DNA of 64,000 nucleotides, from assembly GCA_021397835.1 (NCBI GenBank), contig JAJFZO010000028.1:1842001-1906000 (forward strand), given 5' to 3'. The notes beneath the pieces were generated by a model. The model searched no databases and had not been told where the DNA came from. It was given only the letters and a program-made list of their open reading frames with translations. A program made the position numbers and the translations under genes. This DNA is from Moringa oleifera (Eukaryota > Streptophyta > Magnoliopsida > Brassicales > Moringaceae). Shown in pieces: positions 25,981 through 38,007 of the stretch (its first letter is position 1; every line of letters begins with the position of its first letter).

Positions 25981-26872
25981 ACGATAAAAGTATTTGTCAA
26001 TAAAGATAGATTTTATACATATAATGATAAACAAAAATTTTTTAAAACATTTAAATATATTGATAGATAAATCTATCACTAAAATATTTATATATATTAA
26101 CAAGCAAAAAATCGTAAGTAAAACCTTGACTATGATAGATGGTATATTTGTTAGTAAAAGCCTTGAATATACATTAACGAACAAAAAATCTGTTAGTAAA
26201 TACTTATTATATGTACTGACAGATGTAAAAATATTTTAGTAAAGGTTTATACCCGCGATCAAAGTGTATGTTAGTATAAGTTTTTGTCCGTTTGTATGAT
26301 AGATTTTTATTTTTTAGTGATGGTTTTTAGTCTATTACTTTCTTCATAATGTATAAGCAAATAATATGTTAAATAATTTGGATGATAATGTGTCATGTTT
26401 TAGAATATCATAAAGCTTCATAACTTTCAAATAGTTTCAAAACTATTGATGAACTATTTACAGATAAGTGTAATTTATCTTCCAAAAAAAAAAAATTTCT
26501 TACATATTACTTCATACAGGTAAGTACTTGTCATCGTAAGTTTTTTGCTTTATATTTTTATAGTTATACTGGCTTTGCCAAAATAGGATTTGAGTATAAT
26601 CAAAATGAGTCTTGTCGATACACTTTACAGCTTCTAATAGAGTCTTCTTCATTTTTTGGTATGAATGTACACAAGCTTAAAGTTAAAAAATTTTCTATGC
26701 CATTAAAAAGAGAAAAACAAAGAAATAATAACCACATCAATTGATAATTATATAAAAAAATTTATATATCACTAAGAAACATGAAATAATAATTACTTTA
26801 GTTGACAATTATAAAGATAACTATTAACTAATATCATTACAGATATAATGAAACATATTGGTGGATAGTTTT
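25979..26872. other. AT-rich flank left of the CACTA element
   Basis: Positions 25,990-26,240 contain loosely repeated words (AACAAAAAAT followed by GTTAGTAAA-like text about every 60 bases), possibly a degraded transposon end. The stretch 26,353-26,392 recurs at 61,803-61,842 with about two mismatches. No gene was seen; the two opposed ~80-codon open frames at 25,942-26,239 are A/T-run artefacts. Confidence 0.45.
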
Positions 26873-27145
26873 CACTACAACAAATAAAAACTTTAATGAC
26901 AGTTCTATTGGAATTGTCATTAAGTATGAGGCCCTTTTAATGGCAGTTCTATTGGAACTGTCGTTAAAAAAGAAGGCTCTTTAATGATAGTTTTATTGAA
27001 ACTATCATTAAAGGGGAGCCTTTTAATGACAGTTCTATTGAAACTTTCGTTAAAAGAAAGCCCTTCAATGACAGTTCTATTGGAACTGTCGTTAAAAAGA
27101 GGGCTTTTAATGACAATTATTATAAAACTGTCATTAAAAAGTCAT
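26873..27145. repeat. CACTA terminus and palindromic subterminal repeats (left)
   Basis: After the CACTAC terminus there are six units of about 43 bases. Each unit is a hairpin of the form TAATGACAGTTC-loop-GAACTGTCATTA, separated by short spacers such as AAGAGGGC. In CACTA elements the subterminal motifs are the binding sites of the TNPA-type protein. Confidence 0.93.
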
Positions 27146-27690
27146 TAAAGTTATTTTTTATATTTATTTCAAAATAAATACAAAATTTATATATTCAAAT
27201 TATCCAAAACTTGTATATATAAAATTTTTCATCTTTTTCACATCAACCATGTACATCAATATAATTCTTCATAATGTGCAACCAAAATTTTTCTGTTATA
27301 CACTTCAATACCATTCTCACAAAGATCGTCATTACTTCTTTCGTGTTTGAAAACACTCAAAATAATGTAATCCAAAAAAGTAATAAAAGATGAACAAAGC
27401 AAATGAAAAAAATTTGATGTCGATCATAATTGAGCTAGATATGTATAATACATGAGTTTAAATATTACACAATCCTAAAAATTCAACTATATAAATTCAT
27501 TAATATTTATGCGTATAAAAATCTTCAAGGTTCAACTTTCTAATATAGCACTCCAAAGAAATTGTCCAACCTCCTTTCTAAACTTGATCAATATTCGATT
27601 AGGTATAAGTATCTATGTCCACTAACTATATTAAAAAAGAAAAAGTTAATCCAATTAAAATTTTTAATAATCAATTAATTACTTAAGTAT

Positions 27691-30640
27691 TTACATAAGC
27701 AAATACTTAAAAACTTTCCATTTTGCATATGAGATATTTCTATCACGTCTATCAATGATGTCACTTAAAATTTTCATAATATAATATCCACACTCAGTAT
27801 TTGAAGGCTGATGTAGACACTGCATTAAAAATTTTTAATTATTGTATTTTGCAAAATAAATAAAACTAATATAACATATATGTTTAAATATACATACCTT
27901 AGCAGAATACTCCTAGGAATGCGCCTATTGCTTAATTCTTTGAAAACTTGAAACAATTTAAAAGAGCTGCCAATAGAAAATAATCAATATTCTTACGAGT
28001 AAGAAAAAACACATACTAACATAAATGAAAATATTTTCACTTATGTAGACATAAGTTGATCTAAATCTTGACCAGAATCATGGTTCAAATGATCAAAAAT
28101 ACTATACACAAAATTACGAGGCTCGAAAACCACCAACAGCCAATGCTACCTACATTATGAAAAATAAATGTTAAAAATATTGTGAGCAAAATTATTAATA
28201 ATTTTAACTAGTATTATAACTTACCTCAAGTTATAAGAAAATATCGCTACTCCTCCGTCACTTGGATCTATCATTCTATTGTCTAGGTGACGAGCTTGGG
28301 TGTCTATACTTATAGACATTCCATATGACAATATTGATGGATCAGCAAATACAAAATACTTCCCCAAGCCAAGTACAGCTAAATTTGTATAAAGTTTACT
28401 GAAATAATAAAGAGTAATATGGTATAGCCAAACAATAATAATCAAATAAAAATTCAAAAGACATACGTACACAATGTAAACTTGAGTAATGGTGACACTT
28501 AGCTCTTCCATGTGACAAAATTGCATGAAATCTTCTCGAGCCACAAATACATGTCCATCAAAAGCAAAGACTTCAATAAAAAGTATGTGTATTACCTCAT
28601 CAGGTGCCATTACCTTATTCACATAATTATACATCTTTTGTAATCCTGGTGGTAACCCAACGAAAGATACTTGTTACGATGATTGTGGTTTTGTCAATGT
28701 TGGTGCTCTCTTAACTAGCAACTTACCTTGTTGCTTTATAGTCGATAGTTGAAAAAATTTTGCAAACTTAATTGACATTAATAGGTTGACTTTATAAAAT
28801 ATATTTACCAAAAACATTACCTCATGTATACCAATAATGACCTAATCTCGAGGCCAAGTAACAACTGAACTAAGTGCAGAAAAAACATTTGTCGATCTAT
28901 TGTCTTGGTTTGGACGAGGCAACTGTGCATCACCATGAATAGCTACGTCCACTATCACCCGAACATCACCAAAAAATGATGAAAGCCCGTGGATCATCTG
29001 ATTAAGAATATGATCCATGAAGATAACCCCACTTGCCACTATATAGTCTGATGACTAGATAAACATATGGCATGGCTCACACTATAATGATCTAAAAAAA
29101 TAGAAGTTATGTTCATAATATTATTAACATCACATCTACTATGATTAACATGTAACATAATTTATTGCTATATGGTGCCAGTGCAAGTGCAGGTGCAGGT
29201 GCAGGTGCTGGTGGTGTGACTGGCATAGGTGATTGAGGTATTGGATATTCTTTTTCCTCTAATAATCCAGTTATATTTTTGCTAGTTTTACTCGAACGAA
29301 ATTGCATTGTAGATTTTTCTTGCTGGACATCATCAGTTTTGTTCGTAACAATGTTTGTCAAAACTTCTTTATACTCTGTGAACCACCTCATCTTCTCTGC
29401 CAATTGTTGTTGATCCAATTGCATACCTTGAGAGATATTCAACTTTTTGGGCTTCCCAAAATAAGATGTGATAGTTACCATAGATCCTTGACCTCTAATG
29501 CGTCTGGGGTGCGCAGGTGTACCAAGAACTTTCGTCAGTACATCTTTTAGACAGAAGTTTATAAATTTACCCTATGTACTCTGTGTCATCAACTCGTCCT
29601 ACAATGTTATAATAAAATTAATCAATGAACATGAAATTTATTACTATAAATGCTATAAAAAAGTTAAACTACACTTAAAATTCTTTCTCCACATAGTCGG
29701 CTTGCATCATTCATATATTCTCCCTTTTTATTCTGTTGTGAAGCCTTCCGTAATAAGGCATGATCAATTTGAGCATCGCTACCCGATGCTTTTTTCTATT
29801 TTTAACGTAAAGAATGAACATGTTAGATTTTAAAATGTACTACCAAATGAATATATTATCAATTATAAACATATTGAATGAAAAAAAAAAAAACTTACAA
29901 GTTCACTCTCCAGCTCTACAAATCCCTTTCTAGATAGACGATGGTTGGACACATTCTTCTTTCTTTCTCTTTTGCTATTTGTCTCTTTTGCTGTAAGATC
30001 AATACAGATCAACATTTGAAGAAAATTGTATAAACAAAAACTTTACTAACTATAAATATATATCTAAAACTCTTCTGTTATACGAGAGTTCACAAATTCC
30101 TACCACACGCCAACATCTATGACATTGCTATATTTTTTAGGTGAAAATTATAGAAATTCCAAGTCATTAATATGAGGGAATATGTGCTTTGATATAAGAT
30201 TGGTCTTAAAGTTCCTCCATTTGTTTGCAGTAGACTAAAGTACATACCTCTTCATGCTAGCATCAATATCATACATCTCCTACAACATATTATAAAAAAG
30301 TGGATTAGCACAAATCAAATTAATTAGCAATAAACTAATTAAAAAGCAATAGTACATTGTGTTTCATTTAACTTACCAATATTGTCTCCAAAATCTTATT
30401 TTTCATTTCAATGCTTACTGAGTGCCAATTCACGATATTTATGGGTACCGTATTACATACCACCACCCTATCGCCTAAATGTAGCTATTGAACTGGATGC
30501 CATTCCTCCTAATTGGTTGACCTTTATCATTTACGTTGATCGTGAGTTTAACTCCAAAAGCACGACTCTTAATTATCTTACACATACTGATGATACCTCA
30601 TTTTTTTGGCACTTGAGAGCTTTCAATTGAGTGTTCAGAA
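27691..30640 (-). pseudogene. CACTA second gene with Ulp1-type cysteine protease domain
   Basis: Second gene of the CACTA element, downstream of TNP2 on the same strand. The N-terminal part resembles the Ptta/En-Spm (transposase 24) family: VKLTINVNDKGQPIRRNGIQ near 30,530 and KHIFPHINDLEF near 30,160. The middle has a coiled region, QLDQQQLAEKMRWFTEYKE, and a Pro-Ala repeat (29,165-29,215). The C-terminal part resembles a Ulp1/C48 protease: FVFADPSILSYG, then an intron with a clean donor at 28,220, HWLLVVFEPRNFVYSIFDHL (His codon 28,143-28,145) and CLHQPSNTECGYYIMK (Cys codon 27,790-27,792). The gene ends at TAA 27,691. A TAG sits directly before the HW motif and other breaks exist. In other plant transposons such domains are proposed deSUMOylases; the role here is inference. 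Confidence 0.8.
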
Positions 30641-30790
30641 GGATCCATCAAATTTGTAAACAAAAACAAAATATGTTTGCCATCATATATGCAAAACATG
30701 ATATAATATGATAAAACTAAAAAAATAAAATAAAATTATAAAAGACACGATAACTTTGACACATGAGACAATTAATACCTTAAAAAATAC

Positions 30791-33700
30791 TCAAACCCAC
30801 AATCCTTCATCATTGTCTCGAGCATATGCAAGATGATGGTCATCCATTTGGTCAAATAAATCAGCAGGTGGCAAATTATTACATAAAGACATGTGCTCCA
30901 CATGAATATCGTACAAATCATCATCTTCATTATAGTCTTTTGGAGGTGTTGACAGTACTATAGACCATTTGGCATCAATTGGATCTTCAATGTAAATTTT
31001 TTTTTTCTTGTAAAGCCAATATAAATTGATCATTCTTATGTCCAATCTGATTGAGATCAACTTGCACAACTCCTAGATCATCAACTTTAACACCATTACT
31101 ATTCTCAATCCAATTACATTTGAAAATTAAAACTCTAAACATTGTATAATATAATTCCCATATTTCTTGTATAACTCAATAGAATGACAAATAATCACAT
31201 ATTGGATTTTTATCCTTAGCACTAGAGATTTGCATGGGGTTGGTAACTAGAATGACACCACTATTTTGATGGATCCTTAAGTTATCTCGTTGCTTTGTGT
31301 AAAAACGACAACCATTGATGATATATCCATGATACTTGATTACTGTGAATCGAGGACCATGGGCAATCCATCGTAGTGTTGACATTTTGATTAGATAATA
31401 AAAGTTCATTCTTAATCTATATCATAACATATATTAGATGAACCATATTAAAAATAAATTTAATTTTTAGATAAGAATAAGTATTCTTCCCCGTATGCGT
31501 AACCAATTACTTATGGTTTCGATTTTGTTCATCATGTAACCATTTGAGTTATTTTGACTTAATAGAATTGTCAACCCTTAATTGATTTAAATGCTCATTG
31601 CATATTAAAAATAAATCATCAAACAATAATTCAAATATTATTTGATGTAACAATAAACTATGCGTCGTAAAATTTAATACCTTATATATGGTTGAATTTC
31701 GCTCGTATTCATCAAAACATATAAGTGCGCTTGATGAAGAAGGACATTATTAGCTTTCTCAACAGTTCCACTAGTTAGAGCTTTTTCATTTTGAGTTGAA
31801 TAACCAAATACATTCTTTCATAGGGGAATCCCAATAATATCCATACTAGATAAATAATTAACATAGAATTCTAATGCCTCTTTTGCAATGTACGACTCAG
31901 CACTACGACTCTCAGGTCTATTACGATGTTGAACATAACCCTTTAACACTTTCATATATCTTTTAAATGGGTCCATCCATCATAAATACATGGGACCAGA
32001 TAATTTTACTTCTCTGATAAGATGAACAATGAGGTCGATCATAATATCAAAAAAGTTAGGAGGAAAGTGCTTTTCAAGTAAACAAAGTATTGTGACAAAT
32101 TCATTTTGGATTCTATCTAACTTTGACACATCCACTACCTTTTGGCATAACAAATTGAAGAACATGCAAAGTCTAATGAGAGCATATCTAACATGTTTGG
32201 GTAACACAACTCGTAAAGCAATAGGTAAAAGTTATTGCATTAGGATGTGATAAGCATGCGACTTCAACCCATATAGTTTCAAGTCGTCCATGGAAATTAG
32301 ATTTCTTGATGTTTGAAGAATACCCATTTGGGACCTTAATCTCACTAAAAACTTTACAAAATATTTTTTTTCTTCCTTAGATAAAGTGTAGCATGCAGGT
32401 GACAGAAATGTACGATTACCGCAAACTTAACTCATACCTTAATCCCATGTCTTTCAAATCCATTCTAGAAGCTAATCCATCTTTAGATTTTCTTAGAATA
32501 TCAAGCAATGTCCCAATAAGACTATCACAAATGTTCTTTTCAATGTGCATGACATCTAAAATATGTCTGATAATATGATAAGTTAAAGAAAATTGACCTC
32601 TTTTTCCAACACTGCGTAACAATATCTTCTTTACCCATTGTACTTCATTTCTTCGATTTTTCCCATGAATTTACTAAATATTGAACTTTATGAAAGACTT
32701 CTTCACTACTTAATGGTTGGGGAGCAATTCTGAGTTCTTGTTCACCATTGAAAGTCTTTTTCTATATACGGTAAGGATAATATCGTGATAAGAATCTCCT
32801 GTGTCTAACATATGACGTCTTTTTACTATGATTTAAGTGACTAGCTAGGGTGTTCTCAGCACAGATAGGACAAGCATAATATCCTTTAACAGTATAACCA
32901 GATAAATTACCATATACAAGAAAATCATTGATTATCCATAACAAGACAGCTTGCAAGTTGAATGACTCATTATGGTACGCATCATATACTTTTACACCTA
33001 TGTCCCATAACATTTTCAAGTCTTCTATAAGTGGAGCCAGGTAGACATTGATATCATTACCAACTTATTTAGGACCTAATATTAGTAACATTAATATCAT
33101 GAACTTTCTCTTCATTGTTAACCATGGTGGTAAATTTTAATTCACCATAATCACCGGCCAACAACTATATTGACTACTTAATGTATTGTGTGGATTGATC
33201 CCATATGCTGATATAGCAAGCCTTAAGTTTTTTGCCTCTGAAGTAAACTCTAGCCACATGTAGTCAACCAATTTCCATGATGGTGTATCCGATAGATGCC
33301 TCAACTGACCATTAATTTCCCTTTTATTTGAATGCCATGTAAGGTGTTTTAATATTTCAGAACTTTTGAACATTCTTCTAAATCTTAGTATTGGTGAAAA
33401 ATATCACAACACTTTAACAGGCACACCAATCTTTATTTTGTTACTATTTTTCATTACTTTTCATCTTGAAAGTCCACAAGTTGAACATTGAATGTCATCC
33501 TGAAACTCCTTCGAATATAATATGCAATTATTTGGACAAGCATGAATCTTTTGACACTCCATGCCTAATGCATTCAATGTTTTCTTGGCATCATACATGG
33601 ATGTAGGCATTTCATTATTATCAGAAAATATTTCGGCAATTAAATTTAAAAGATCACTAAAGCTTTGATCAGATCAACTATATTTTGCCTTTAAATTATA

Positions 33701-34140
33701 CAATTTAACTAGAGCAGATAAATTAGTAAACTTCATTGATCCAGAATATAGAGGTTTCTCAGCATCACAAAGTAATCTGTCAAAGTGGTTAGGATTACCA
33801 TCATACTCTGCAAATGCCTCTTGTACTATTTCTACAGTGTTATCAACTTCTTTGATGTGTTTTACCTCCCTAACAACCTTAGCATTCTTACTAGTAAAAG
33901 AGTCAACAATACTAGTTTCTCCGTGCCATATCTAGTTTTGATAGCTTCTATCAACTCCATATACATATAAATGATTCTATATCTCATATGGAGTATGACG
34001 CTTCATGTTACCACATTTAATACATGGACACCGAACTAATTCAGGTTATCACTATTTTGAACAGTATAATCTAAAAAGTTATTCACCCCTACATCATATG
34101 CCTCTGATCTTCTATCAGCAAAGATCCAAGTTTTATCCAT
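30791..34140 (-). pseudogene. TNP2-type CACTA transposase, decayed
   Basis: Transposase gene of the element. It starts MDKTWIFADRRSEAYDVGV at 34,140, the transposase-associated domain, followed after a frameshift by its zinc motif VRCPCIKCGNMKRH. The TNP2 catalytic region has WHSNKREINGQLRHLSDTPS, INPHNTLSSQYSCWPV, GNDINVYLAPLIEDLK, WIINDFLVYGNLSGYTVKGY and ACPICAEN (33,373-32,762). A helical region with VMHIEKNICDSLIGTLLDI follows. Next is a DUF4218-like part, LPKHVRYALIRLC and KHFPPNFFDIMIDLIVHLIR (32,207-31,980). Last is a DUF4216-like part, GPRFTVIKYHGYIINGCRFY (31,409-31,176), ending DNDEGLWV with TGA at 30,791. Frameshifts and stops break it throughout. Confidence 0.9.
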
Positions 34141-35190
34141 TCTGAAATTTAAATGATATTTAATTATTTACTTTTCAAGCATTTAATATATTAAGTAAAG
34201 TTTAAATAAACGATTAATAACTATTTAATTGATTATTACAAAAAGTTAATATTTACTTAATATCTGATTTATTACTATAAAAGCATCTAATTAACTAGCT
34301 ACTAAATTAATTAAAATTTAAATAACAATTAGTTATTTACTTTACAAGTATCAAATTTATTAGTTAAAATTTAAATACATAATTAATAACTATTTAGTTA
34401 ATTAAGATATAGTCAATATTTAATTAACATCTAATTATTTACTATATAAGCACTCAACTAGCTAGTAACCTTATTAATTTTTAAATAACATGTAATTTTT
34501 TACTTCACAAGCATCTAATTTATTAATATTAGCTAAATAAATTATTAATAATTAATTAGTTAATTAAGATATAGTAAATTAATTATCATCTAATTAATTA
34601 TTACACAAGCATCTAACTAGCTAGTAACTTAATTGATTAAAATTTAAATAACATTTAATGGTTTATGTTACAAGCATATAATTAATTAATTATCTATTTA
34701 AAATTTAACTACATCTATTAATTTATGTTAACAACAAAATCAATATAATTAAATTTGACAAAATATATCAATTAATCTTATCTAAAAAAAATTAACTCAA
34801 CCATAAATTCATTTACACCTAATATATAATTAATTTATCAAAATATAAATTCATCTAATTAACATTTACTTAGTTTATCAATTAATCTAAAAATCTTAAT
34901 AATTATAAAATAATAAATGTATCAATATATATCCATTCATACCAAATATGTTCATCAAAATATACTAACAAAAAAAAAAAACTCAAATTTCATCAATTAA
35001 TAACAATTCACCCAACACACTTAATAAAAAACTTCTTAAAATAATATACATCCTCAATACATTTTTTAAACCAAATTGAATCAAAATTATGAAACCTAAA
35101 TTTTAGAAAAAAATTTCAAATCTATACCAAAATACTTACATATGTTTAAATGTCAAAGATGAACGAATAGAGGGGGATGGTGCGGCTGCA
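34141..35190. other. AT-rich 5' flank of TNP2 inside the CACTA
   Basis: Extremely AT-rich sequence with recurring words such as CATCTAATTAATT and AACTAGCTAGTAAC, giving a loose ~100-base periodicity between 34,180 and 34,700. It lies upstream of the transposase start, where the element's promoter is expected. No gene was seen. Confidence 0.5.
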
Positions 35191-35229
35191 CTTGTGAAGA
35201 TTGAGACAAATGAAAGAGAAAGAAGTAAG

Positions 35230-35505
35230 GAGAGAGGCAGTGTCACTGCCAGTAGTTGTCCTAGCTACATTCGAACAGAAAGCCAAGAGGAAAAGGCCGG
35301 AAGAGAGGTAGTGCCACTGCTAAGCCAGCAGTTGGTCTAGCTGCTTTTGGATAGAGACCAAAGAGGAGAGGGTCGGATAAAAGCACTACGGCTGCCAGCA
35401 GTTACCCTAGCTGCTTCTGCATGGAGAGTAAAGTGGCCAGAGAAAGGCAATGCAGCTGTGCAGTTGATATAGCTACTTTTAGACAGTCTGCAAAGAAGAG
35501 AATCC
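35230..35505. repeat. Minisatellite, about four ~70 bp units
   Basis: Four degenerate tandem units begin near 35,233, 35,302, 35,378 and 35,442. Each carries AGAGGCAGTG-CACTGCCAG-like text, then CAGTTG and CTAGCTGCTTTTGGACAG. Each unit itself has a short inverted repeat (GGCAGTG/CACTGCC). The block is GC-richer than the element around it. Confidence 0.75.
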
Positions 35506-35699
35506 TGACGTAGAGAGTAAAAATTACACGAGAGGCTATGGCGGGCTTTGGAGATAAATTTAGGATCCCAACCTTAAAAGCAAGGTAAGATAGCGTTTAA
35601 GGTTAGTTATTCTAGAACTGGCGTTGAAGGCTAGAGAATTTGAAATCATCACTTGTTGTCTGATGTGCATGTGTAAGAGAATTTGAAATCATTATCACT

Positions 35700-36262
35700 C
35701 CATGTTCATGGCCGTTGCTGCTTACAGCGCAACAGCAACAGTAGCAGCAGCAGCAGCAACAGATAGTTTTCCACAGACTTTCAGCAATAACGGCTTTTAC
35801 AGCAACTTTCAACAGAGCACTCTGTTGAAAGTCTATGGAAAACTGTGTGTTCTTCCATATTTTTATTCATCTTGAATGGTAGTTTAAACAGAGCACTCTG
35901 TTGAAAGTCTGAATTGATTTTTGATGTCATGGTAGCAAGGAAAGCCCTAGGTTTTGAGACTTCTAGTTACCTTCTACATTTTTCTCGGTGCCAAGATGAA
36001 GAACACATAGTTTTCCCTCTTCGATTTCTAGGTAAAGATTTCTCAAACACATTCTTGTACTGCTCCTTGGAGAATCATCACTGACTAATTGTCTGCAACA
36101 GGGAGGGGAAGGGTTCACCTTCGATGCACAAATGATTCAACGAATGGAGTTTGTGATTCTTGATGCTTTGAACTAGAGAATGAGGTCAATAACACCTTTC
36201 TCATTCACCTTGCAGCAGCGACGGCTGCTTAGAGCAGTAGCGGCCGTTGCTGCTGCAGGTTG
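35700..36262. repeat. Palindromic CAGCAG-rich repeats left of the cargo
   Basis: Contains a hairpin with ~19-base arms at about 35,765-35,845 (AGTTTTCCACAGACTTTCA against TGAAAGTCTATGGAAAACT). The segment ACAGAGCACTCTGTTGAAAG occurs twice (about 35,812 and 35,889). A GC-rich palindrome, GCAGCAGCGACGGCTGCT to GTAGCGGCCGTTGCTGCTGC, lies at 36,214-36,258. The likely 5' flank of the GDSL gene begins right after it. Confidence 0.75.
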
Positions 36263-36508
36263 ATGAGAAGATAGAGAAAGGAAGACCACGTCCACCTCTT
36301 GTCTGTTTTGGTTGTGATCAGTCCGGCCTTATGGGACAATCCGCCTCTATTAAGATCATTAGCGCTTGCAAGCTGGAGTTCTTCCAAGAAAAATGCATAG
36401 GTTCTGGCTTATATCTTTCACGAGCTCTTTAGCATATAAATCCTAAAAGTTGTTCTACAGGCAGAGAAAAGAGTTCAAGAGAAGGAGTTATTCTTTCCTC
36501 ACCGTAAC

Positions 36509-38007
36509 ATGGCAAAGAGACTGTTTCTTGTAGCATTGTCCGTGGCTGCAGTTCTGTTCAACTCAACAAATGCAGAGGTTCCAATTATTTTCATATTCGG
36601 AGACTCCACAGCTGATGTAGGAACCAACAGCTTCTTGCCTGGAAGTGAAGCAACGACTGACTTCCCTCATAATGGCATAGATTTTCCTCACTCAAGACCA
36701 ACTGGAAGGTTCAGTAACGGCTTTAACAGTGCTGATTTTCTTGGTTAGAATCAGTTTCCTGGGTCTTTACTCCCCTTTTCAGTATAATCACTTTGCATTT
36801 ATTGATCAGCCAAGCTAATGGGTTTCAAGAGAAGTCCACCGCCATTTTTGTCTCTAAATGGTTCAATTTCTATAAGGAAACACAACTTTTGAGGTGCAAA
36901 CTTTGTGTCTGGAGGCTCTGGCCTTCTTGATATAACTGGAAAGACAATGGTGAATCCTCTTTCCTCTTATATTTCTCTTGCGAAATCGAAATGTTGTACA
37001 AGTCCTAGTAAAACATGAACTATTCTTGTTTCCTTCTCAGTTAGCATATGTGAAACCTGGAGAAGACAAGAACCTGAACAATATCTCACAGATCAACCAG
37101 AATGTTGTACCCACGAGTGAGCAGATAACACAATTCTCCAGGATCCATGATGATTTTATTGCAATAAAGGGTGAAACAAAAACTAAAGAGCTCCTCTTGA
37201 AGTCTCTGTTCTTCATCAGCACTGGCAGCAACGATATCTTTAGCTACCACCATTCTGGAAGCACTATAACCAAGCAAGAGTTCATATCAACTCTAGGACT
37301 TGCCTATGAGAAGTACTTAAGGGTGACAATTTCTTCCCTCTCATCATATTTTTGGCATGATCCTAAGTGGAAATAATGGCAAATCATTTAGCTCAAAGAG
37401 TTGACAGAAATTTTCTATGGACTTGCAGAGTTTGCTCAGTCTAGGAGCAACCAAGTTTGGGATCATTAGTGTTCCTTCAATCAGTTGTCGCCTATCTCAA
37501 AGGATTCAAAATGCTATAGCAGGTTGCTTGGAGGAGCTAAACGAGCTTGCCAGAGCTTTCCATTCAACAATGGGAGCTCTCATGTACAGGCTCAGTGCAG
37601 AATATCAGGACATGAAGCATTCAGCAGGAAATGCATATGAAATGACGCTGAACGTTATATAGAACCCTCTATCTTTCAGTAAGCTATCCACTTTGAAAAT
37701 AATTTTTTCAGTTCTCAGCCTAACAATGAAAGTACTATAATATAGTTCCTAATAGTATTTGGATTAATTTCCTTCTATTTTCTCAGATTTTAAGGCCGTG
37801 AAAAGCGCGTATTGCGTGAATGGAACAATCAATGCAGAATTGTTTTGTGATCCAGAAGCAAAACTTTGCTTGAATCGTAATGAGGACTTGTTCTGGGATT
37901 TGTTCCATCCCACACAAGCTGCTTCTAAGTTGGTAGCTCTTACCTTATATGGCGGTACGGAAAAATTTATAGCTCCTATTAACTTTTCTCAACTGACTAA
38001 GGCTTAG
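36509..38007 (+). pseudogene. GDSL esterase/lipase gene captured by the CACTA
   Basis: Copy of a plant secreted GDSL esterase/lipase gene with all five exons. Exon 1 (36,509-36,743) has a signal peptide MAKRLFLVALSVAAVLFNS, then block I FIFGDSTADVGTN with the catalytic Ser. Exon 2 (36,810-36,949) has KLMGFKRSPPPFLSLNGS and GANFVSGGSG (block II). Exon 3 (37,041 or ~37,094 to 37,322) has FFISTGSNDIFSYHH (block III, GxND). Exon 4 (37,429-37,678) has LGATKFGIISVPSIS and LEELNELARAFHS. Exon 5 (37,787-38,007) has DLFHPTQAAS with the catalytic Asp and His and ends at TAG. All splice sites are GT-AG. A TATA-like CATATAAAT lies ~75 bases before the ATG. Two in-frame stops, TGA 36,890-36,892 and TAG 37,660-37,662, make it a pseudogene unless read differently. 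It would otherwise encode about 360-375 residues, the family norm. Confidence 0.92.

Noticed and set aside
25942..26239. Overlapping opposed ~80-codon open frames
   Set aside because: Ile/Lys/Tyr-rich translations of AT-rich repetitive DNA around a TA microsatellite, with no motif.
26889..27145. CRISPR-like repeat-spacer appearance
   Set aside because: These are palindromic subterminal repeats anchored to a CACTA terminus.
35612..35812. Cys-rich short protein on the minus strand
   Set aside because: The Cys run is the GCAGCA/TGCTGC palindromic repeat read in one frame.
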